64,000 nt of DNA from Neopestalotiopsis rosae (taxonomy: Eukaryota; Ascomycota; Sordariomycetes; Amphisphaeriales; Sporocadaceae). The DNA lies in assembly GCA_023078685.1 (NCBI GenBank), contig JALGAS010000008.1, positions 1,860,001 through 1,924,000 on the forward strand, given 5' to 3'. The position numbers and the translations under genes were made by a program. This document shows, piece after piece, positions 57,628 through 64,000 of this stretch. Below the pieces are notes generated by a model that searched no databases, was not told the DNA's origin, and saw nothing but the letters and a program-made list of their open reading frames with translations. Numbering within the stretch: position 1 is the stretch's first letter; the number at the start of each line of letters is the position of its first letter.

Positions 57628-58970
57628 ATGTCCGCGACCCAGGATATCGCATCATCGACTATCGAGAATGAGCTCGACACAGGTGTCGCGAACCTCAGAT
57701 TAGACGATGAAGCTGGTCTTGGTCCCGACGGTCAGCCCGCACCCAAGACGGACGATGAATACGCTGTCGCCAACCTGACCCTCCGAGCTATCGTCTCTTC
57801 CAAGGAGGCCGGCGTCATTATTGGCAAGGGTGGCAAGAACGTCGCAGACTTGCGCGATGAGACTGGCGTCAAAGCCGGCGTCAGCAAGGTCGTGCAAGGC
57901 GTACACGATCGCGTTCTGACCATCACTGGAGGTTGCGACGCCATCTCCAGAGCCTATGCAATTGTCGCCAAAGCTCTACTGGAGGGTGCGCCCGCCGTGG
58001 GCATGGGCGGAGTCGTCCAGAATAATGGCACACACCGTAGGCATACCCTCCCAATTTCATTTAGGCTTGATTTAATACTTGAGTCTCCTCTGTTGCAAGC
58101 GCTGCTTCTAATTTGTTCCAAATCTAGCTATCAAGCTCTTGATCTCGCACAACCAGATGGGCACAATCATCGGTCGTCAGGGCCTCAAGATTAAACACAT
58201 TCAGGACTCGTCTGGTGTGCGCATGGTCGCGCAAAAGGAAATGCTACCTCAGTCGACCGAGCGCATCGTCGAGGTTCAGGGCACACCCGAAGGCATCCAG
58301 CGCGCCGTGTGGGAAATCTCCAAATGCCTTGTGGATGATTGGCAGCGAGGCACTGGCACGGTTCTGTACAATCCTGTTGTCCGCACACAACCTGGTGGTG
58401 CGGGGTCTCTTGGTGGTCCTGCCTCTACTGGTACTGGTTCTGCTGCTGGCGCCGGAGGCGGGGTAGGAGGAGGATATGGTGGCGGTGGTTATTCCAGAGG
58501 TGACTATGGAAGCTCCCGTGTGACGCGCACCGGCAACGGCGCCGACTTCAGCAACGGCGCATCTTCGCGACCATACCGCCGCTCCGACTCGGACGCTGGC
58601 AATCGAGACCGCCAAGGCCCTCCGACCCACGACGAGAATGGAGAAGAGATCCAGACTCAAAACATCAGCATTCCTGCCGATATGGTTGGATGCATCATTG
58701 GCCGCGCCGGAAGCAAGATCACGGAGATCCGCAAGACTTCGGGTGCCCGCATCTCTATTGCCAAGGTATGTGACTGTTTTAAAGAAGTGCCCGAGCAGTA
58801 GACAGATGACTAATTCGTGTTATATATGACAGGCTCCTCATGACGAAACAGGCGAACGCATGTTCACCATTATGGGTTCAGCTAAGGCAAATGAGACAGC
58901 CCTGTTTCTCTTGTATGAGAATCTCGAGGCTGAAAAGATGCGCCGCAGCCAGAACCAACCAGCAGAGTAG
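57628..58970 (+). CDS. triple KH-domain RNA-binding protein (PCBP/Rnc1/Pbp2 type)
   Basis: Poly(C)-binding-type RNA regulator, cytoplasmic and/or nuclear. Three exons (57628-58036, 58128-58765, 58833-58970) give 394 aa. Three KH domains each show the GxxG loop: VIIGKGGKNV (about residue 62), TIIGRQGLKI (about 147) and CIIGRAGSKI (about 325). Between KH2 and KH3 is a Gly/Ser/Tyr-rich linker (GGYGGGGYSRGDYGSSR), typical of low-complexity RNP linkers. Related proteins include fission yeast Rnc1 and budding yeast Pbp2/Hek2. The start lies after a long CT-rich leader. The last intron interrupts KH3 after RISIAK, an ordinary position. RNA targets unknown. Confidence 0.93.
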
Positions 58971-60567
58971 ACCAGGGTCTTATTTTGTCCTGTATCGCCT
59001 TTGCGGCCCTGCCAGGGTAGATTTTGGTACATCTGTCAGGAGTATTTCCTAATGTTGTCGGATTTGGCGTCGAAACTCCAGATCTGAACCTGCCGCAAGG
59101 CTCAACGACCTCGGGTGGGGTCTCGAATGACATGACGTTATGACTATGGACTTTTTTTTCTCTTTCAAGCAGCAGCCCTCGGGAGCTTCTCTTCTTCCTC
59201 TCTCACTACTCACTACTCAAAACAACAAACCAACTTTTCTTAATCACCACCACCCCCTCCAAACATTACGGACTAGTTCTCACGACGATACTTGTGTCGA
59301 AACTTGACATCCGTTTGGCCTGGTATTGCCAGGAAGGATGCACATACATTGACTACCTAATCGTCAAAGATGACAACAACTCGCTCTCACCGTGTACCAG
59401 TCTCGACGAGAAACGACCCAATCTCGTTGGTGCGCCTTTCCTGCGCAACAAGCCATTCCTCAACCCCCCCCCCCCCCCCCCCCCCCCCCCCATATTTTCC
59501 TATCGACACTAATCACGCGGCTTTCGACGATACCTTGGTGCAGCCTTCTGCTGTCATAATTGGTTGCAACGAGCTGCCAGGTTAGGACGACAGTTGCTGC
59601 TGTGCATTGTACTACTGCCTCTGACCACTCACACGACCTCGTTATTCGAAGTTGCACCTTGCAACTATTTTTGATCTCAGTTCTACTCTAGTGTATGTAC
59701 TGTCAAGACTGCTGCCAAAGCTGCCAAAGCTGGAAGGAGGTTGTGTGTATTTTGTTGTGTCCTTACAAGTGTTTGTAGTGAGTTTCGTAGGCAGGCCCAA
59801 ATTCTATGCTCACGCTTGAGGACGTTGCTTGGTCTCTGCGCAGCAGTCAGTTAGCCTAGTTTAATCAGAACTGAGAGAATGAATAGTGCATCGAAGCAAG
59901 CAAAGTCATGGTTATTCTTTGAGACACACCCTGGTAGTTTTGTATTGTGAATTGATGCTCGTAGTAGTCAAACAAACGTGCGGAAAGTAGAGTACTGTAA
60001 TAAGAATGAATATATTCGCGTTAATCGTTGTATGGACTCGACCACGGTGGGTCGATCGCATATTCATTCTCTTCCCCTGTCAGTGGTCACCGCCTAAGTT
60101 TTAGTGGCTTGCCTTGATGGGCATCTGGCATTCGGGGGGAAGTGGCCGTGGGGAAAAGCGGTACTGTAATTCTGCCATGCAGGCCAATCGCCAATCTGTC
60201 ATCATCGGCGGAAGCTTAATATTTCAGGGTCCCGTTTCTGGGCGCCGGGCGCAAAGTAAAGTTGGCTGCTTACCTTAGTCTAGGGGGGCGCCAATTGACA
60301 AACTGTCTTTTCTCTAAAAGTAACCACAATCATTGTAGTTGATTACCATCTAGTCATTCGCATTTCTTCTTCTAACACTCTTTTGATATATACCTACTCG
60401 CCTCATTCGTTTTTCCATACTTGGGCTTTTGTGTTTTTGTTCTCTTGAGACTCGACGTAACAGTCAGTCTAGCTGGAAATCTTCCCCTACCGGCCAATAC
60501 GAGAATACTGTAGTCGAATCGGTACAGAACGAAAGCAATCCAACTCCCACCACCCCCAAGAGGCGCA
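58971..60567. other. intergenic, includes KH 3' flank and long poly-C tract
   Basis: No gene is supported. The first few hundred bases are probably KH 3' untranslated sequence. A 28-nt poly-C run lies at 59464-59491. The last 250 nt are the CT-rich promoter and leader of the transporter gene that starts at 60568. Confidence 0.45.
59464..59491. repeat. poly-C tract, 28 nt
   Basis: An uninterrupted run of about 28 cytosines about 500 nt downstream of the KH gene stop. Length may be affected by sequencing or assembly. If transcribed from the KH gene it would lie in its 3' untranslated region. Confidence 0.9.
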
Positions 60568-61988
60568 ATGGCGAGAACGAAACAGGTCAAGCCTGTCGAG
60601 CGCACCCCCTCCTCCGAGTTTGTCTCGAGGCAAAATGGCACACCGGTCAAGCGGTCGAGCAGCTACGTGATACCCAAAGAGACGCAGACCAACGGCGCTC
60701 CGCTTGCCGGCAAGAGCGCCATGATGCTGCCGGAGCCGGAGAAGAAGGAAGCTGGCGTTGTTCAGTTGGTGATTGCCGTCGCAGGAATCTACGGCTCCTT
60801 GTACGTTGCGATATAACAGGGCTGGCGATAGTCTCGTGGCTTTGGGAGAAATATGTACTGACTTGATGCTTGCCGTACAGCTTGACGTGGGCCTTCCTTC
60901 AAGAGCGCCTCACAACGACACCTCACGGCCCCGAAGGCAACACCGAGGTGTTCAAGTACCCCGTGTTCCTGAACACGATCCAGTCCCTCTTTGCCGCCAT
61001 TAGTGGTGCCGTCTACTTGTACCTCAGCTCGCCGCGAAACGCCCCGATCCCGCCCATTTTCCCGTCGCGGCGCATCCTGGCGCCTCTCGTGCTCGTGGCC
61101 CTGACACAGTCGCTCGCGTCACCCTTTGGCTACGCCAGCCTGGCGCATATCGACTACATCACCTTCCTGCTGGCCAAGTCGTGCAAGCTGCTGCCCGTCA
61201 TGTTCCTGCACATTACCATCTTCCGCAAGCGCTACCCGCTGTACAAATACCTGGTGGTGGCGGCCGTGACGGCGGGCGTCGCCGTCTTTACGCTGCACTC
61301 TGGAAAGAAGGCCAAGAAGCACGCGACCCCGGATGAGGAGCGCAACGTGCCCTGGGGCATGCTCCTGCTCGCCATCAACCTGCTGTTCGACGGCCTGACC
61401 AACAGCACCCAGGACTACATCTTTGGCGCGTTCCAGCCCTATTCGGGCCCTCAGATGATGTGCGCCAACAACCTCATGAGCACCGCCGTCACCGCCGCCT
61501 ACCTGGTCCTGAGCCCCTATCTTGTCCACACGGGCGCCGGCGAGTGGCTCGGCATGGACGTGGCCGGCTCGGCGGGCGAGCTGACCGAGGCGCTGGCCTT
61601 TATGGCCCGTCACCCTTCCGTCTGGACTGACGTCCTGGGTTTCGCGGCTTGTGGCGCCGTGGGACAAGTCTTTATCTGTAAGTTCTCCGTCTCCATCGTC
61701 TTTCCCGCCCTTTCCCCTCCCTGTGACGTTTGCTAATCCTTTTCCCTAGTCTATACCCTGTCCACCTTTTCCTCTGTCCTCCTCGTGACGGTGACAGTCA
61801 CGCGCAAAATGTTCACCATGATCCTGTCCGTCGTGGCGTTTGGCCACAAGCTCAGCCAGATGCAGGTCCTGGGCGTCGGTCTCGTCTTTGGCGGCATCGG
61901 CGTCGAGGCCGGCATTGCCCGCCAGGAGAAGCTGGCCAAGGAGGCGGCCAAGAAGAACAAGAAGGCGCTTGAGGGCAAGTCTCAGTAA
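60568..61988 (+). CDS. HUT1: ER nucleotide-sugar transporter (UDP-galactose transporter homologue 1)
   Basis: Multi-pass transporter of the SLC35B family, expected in the endoplasmic reticulum, moving UDP-sugars (UDP-Gal/UDP-Glc) into the lumen. Three exons (60568-60800, 60881-61677, 61750-61988) give 422 aa. After a hydrophilic head (about 65 residues), the first helix ends in GIYGSFLTWAFLQERLTT, the family's N-terminal block, joined exactly across intron 1. Then come YPVFLNTIQSLFAAISGAVY, SPFGYASLAHIDYITFLLAK, SCKLLPVMFLHITIFRKRYP, LLFDGLTNSTQDYIFGAFQP, and at the end TVTRKMFTMILSVVAFGHKL. The C-terminus is Lys-rich (KEAAKKNKKALEGKSQ) but is not a canonical KKxx signal. Exon 2 is GC-rich; a minus-strand frame there is a shadow. 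Confidence 0.95.
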
Positions 61989-63177
61989 AAGGTCTCCGAG
62001 ACGAGAAATGGTTTTTCCTCCTTTTTCTTCAAATTTCAGCAAAGCATAGAAAGTCGTGTCCTGGGTCAATAGGCGGAGGGAAAGGCGAGATTCAGAAAAT
62101 GTTGATAGAAGTGAAAGGCTGCGTGGCCCACTGTGTATATACTCGAAAGAGAAAACTTTGTATATATTAGCAAAAATTCTCCCTTGTTATATGGACAGAC
62201 GTCGTCACGGTGTTCAAAAGCAGTGGAGACTTCAGCAGAGATGAACACGTATTGGGAACAAGAATGATATCTCAGTCCCAAAAGGCTGTCGCAAACGTAA
62301 AGAGCAAGCACCAGAGACATTCATTGACCAAGTGGTTATATATGTTGAATAGCGTGCCGCATGCTACGGCCGCCGTTCCATGTTTCTCCTTTGCCTATCT
62401 CCCTGTATTATGTACATTGACAACCTCGAGTATCTCTCATCCCTTTACGTTTCCCAAGCCTCGACTCTGCAGGGAGATGTCGGGTGTTATATGGGTTCTT
62501 GCTTCGTTTAGGCATTCGTTATTCAACGCCAGAACAAGGAACCCTCCCTCCTAAGTCAACTCCGTCCTCAAGCAAAGTCATTTCAACTCCTTTGGCCGCA
62601 GCTTCTTTTCGTGTCCTAAATTACACATTTGAGTCTCCTTGATGAGTTGACTGAAAAAAAAAAAAAGCATCAGACCCTCCTTGTCCTTAAAAACAAAATG
62701 TCCCTTTTGTGAATGTATCGTGCAAAGGTATTGCCGTGCGCAGTGTATCGAGGAAAACACTCAGAGCCAGTCCAGTTCCGGGGGTAATGCCGGTTTCGCC
62801 GTGCTGCGCTATGCGGAAAGGTGAATGCAAGGAAAATATTATAACGATTGTATTTCGTTGTAGAGGTTGACAAAAAGAATATTTGCTGATTCTTGCGGTC
62901 GGGTTCTTTATGAACTGTCCTCGTAAGGCGAACCGTCATAGAATCGCACTAAAGATAGACGTACTCATGTTTGGTGAAATCCAGAAAAGGTATTTTTCCA
63001 ATTGCGCCATACAGAGCAGCGACTAATGTGCCATGAAAGTCCAGCTAGCTTACAACAAAGCATATGCTGGACGAAATGGTAATATAGTGAAGATACAATA
63101 CCACGCTCTGGGGGCATGAGCGTCGTAAGTTTTCATAGACGTCGTATGTTCGTAGATGTCATGATCTCGCCGAGAGC
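61989..63177. other. intergenic between convergent genes
   Basis: 3' flanks of the transporter gene and of the convergent partial gene at the window end. No other feature is recognised. Confidence 0.45.
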
Positions 63178-64000
63178 TTATAACAGCTCGTCGATGGATC
63201 TGACAATGGGTGTCTCACCCTTTGTCGGTGGGCTCCTCGGGTCTGCCACCTGAGTTGGCCGGCCGAACGGCTGCATGGGATCCCTAGGAAATACTGATTG
63301 CCTGGGCGAGAAGAGCTCTTCATTCGGCGTCGGCGGATGCTCAACGAATTTCATGCCTGCCATCTCACCAAAGGAGTCGTGGATTGGATTACTTGTCATT
63401 GTCTCAGCTCTGGGTGACATGAGAGCGTCGTCCTCCGGGAGTTCTCTAGTGACGTGGACAGTGTGGTTGCCAGACTCTGGAGTTCGGTCTTGGAACGATG
63501 GAAATGATGGAAAAGAAGACTCTCTACTGCCCAAATTCAAGCTTGAAAAACCCATGAATGAAGGACCCTGCTCCAATCTAGGCCCGAATCCTGGAGATGG
63601 GGGAGGACGAAATGCTTCGCGAGGTGCGAAGAATCCAGGTGAGGGCGGCGGCTGGAAATTCAGAGACGGCGCAAGCGAAGGCGCATTCTTCCAGCTCACC
63701 TTCGGCTCCTGGTGTGTGAAGCCGAGCGAAGTCTTTGGCGGCTTAAAACCAGGCGAAGGGGGTGGCTTGAAGAACGAGGAGCCCGGAGGTGGGAAAACAT
63801 TCGAGGCCTCTGGCTCAACAAGTTGCGGCGGGTCAAGTAATTTGTCAGACTTGAAGTGACCGAAAGATTCAGAGCCCATCTGGATCTCTCTCTGAGGCCA
63901 CGAGAAGCTTGACGGAGCAGAAGATGGTCCAGGAGAGATCGACTCCAGGTTTGGTGTTGACTTGCCACGTAGATGCTGGGGGCTTCGCTCTGGGGTTCTG
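63178..64000 (-). CDS. proline-rich protein, 3' part only (runs off the window)
   Basis: The frame is open from the window edge to a stop at 63178-63180, about 273 codons, so only the C-terminal part is present. It is disordered, rich in Pro, Ser, Phe and Gly, with three copies of the motif PPPSPGF (FKPPPSPGFKPP, FQPPPSPGFFAP, FRPPPSPGFGPR). SP sites abound (RTPERSP, LFSPRQS, DPRSPPTKGE), typical of proline-directed kinase targets. The C-terminal segment IVRSIDELL is more hydrophobic and may be a conserved end motif. No catalytic domain is seen in this part. An internal ATG at 63879 is unlikely to be the start because the upstream frame reads equally protein-like. Family unknown. Confidence 0.65.
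   Translation of the reverse strand, partial: RTPERSPQHLRGKSTPNLESISPGPSSAPSSFSWPQREIQMGSESFGHFKSDKLLDPPQLVEPEASNVFPPPGSSFFKPPPSPGFKPPKTSLGFTHQEPKVSWKNAPSLAPSLNFQPPPSPGFFAPREAFRPPPSPGFGPRLEQGPSFMGFSSLNLGSRESSFPSFPSFQDRTPESGNHTVHVTRELPEDDALMSPRAETMTSNPIHDSFGEMAGMKFVEHPPTPNEELFSPRQSVFPRDPMQPFGRPTQVADPRSPPTKGETPIVRSIDELL

Noticed and set aside
61119..61667. 182-codon minus-strand frame opposite the HUT1-type gene
   Set aside because: Shadow of a GC-rich coding exon, rich in Gly/His/Arg without motifs.
1..64000. Secondary-metabolite gene cluster
   Set aside because: No polyketide synthase, non-ribosomal peptide synthetase, terpene synthase or dimethylallyl transferase core gene is present; the regulators and transporters alone do not support it.
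1..64000. CRISPR array or intact transposon
   Set aside because: No spaced direct repeats, no transposase or reverse transcriptase frame, and no matched terminal repeats were found.

Overview
The window comes from the nuclear genome of a filamentous ascomycete, most likely a sordariomycete and possibly Hypocreales. The evidence is short GT-AG introns (about 45-145 nt) with CTNAC-like branch sites, Zn2Cys6 regulators, a HET-domain protein, fungal-type MFS sugar transporters, CT-rich leaders and AT-rich islands beside broken genes. All calls come from reading the sequence. No search was run, so names rest on recognised family motifs.

Region 1 (1-32500) is sparse and accessory-like. It holds a Zn2Cys6 regulator whose 3' end looks truncated (4647), a monosaccharide transporter (8463-10347), and a broken minus-strand gene beside an AT island (10571-11400). 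Next come a ring-opening amidohydrolase of the cyanuric acid hydrolase/barbiturase family (11632-12721), a divergent HET protein (13465-15794) and a myo-inositol-type transporter (15911-17635). These are followed by a fungal transcription-factor-domain protein without a recognisable zinc cluster (18738-21154), a zinc alcohol/formaldehyde-type dehydrogenase in ten exons (24523-26262) and a xylose-isomerase-like TIM-barrel protein (27078-28526). Long gene-poor stretches separate these units, and one contains a degenerate tRNA-like element (29755-29823).

Region 2 (32500-37030) is housekeeping: mitoribosomal mL49 and eIF3e share a divergent promoter, followed by an atypical response-regulator protein. 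Region 3 (37030-41550) is a gene-poor 4.5 kb with coding remnants, a 30-bp tandem repeat and an AT island.

Region 4 (41553-64000) is dense: peroxisomal enoyl-CoA isomerase, COG1, F-box protein, DUF1349 protein, aldo/keto reductase, vacuolar PQ-loop transporter, an adaptor-ear-motif protein, a triple-KH RNA-binding protein, a HUT1-type nucleotide-sugar transporter, and the 3' part of a proline-rich gene running off the end.

The most unusual item is the cyanuric acid hydrolase-like gene. All three Ser-Lys pairs of this rare family are present, and it sits in an unstable-looking neighbourhood between sugar/polyol transporters and next to a HET gene. Other items worth a second look are the regulator with leucines at half-zinc-cluster spacing, the pseudo-receiver-like response regulator, the WGDFE/FGDFE adaptor-like protein and two long poly-C tracts.
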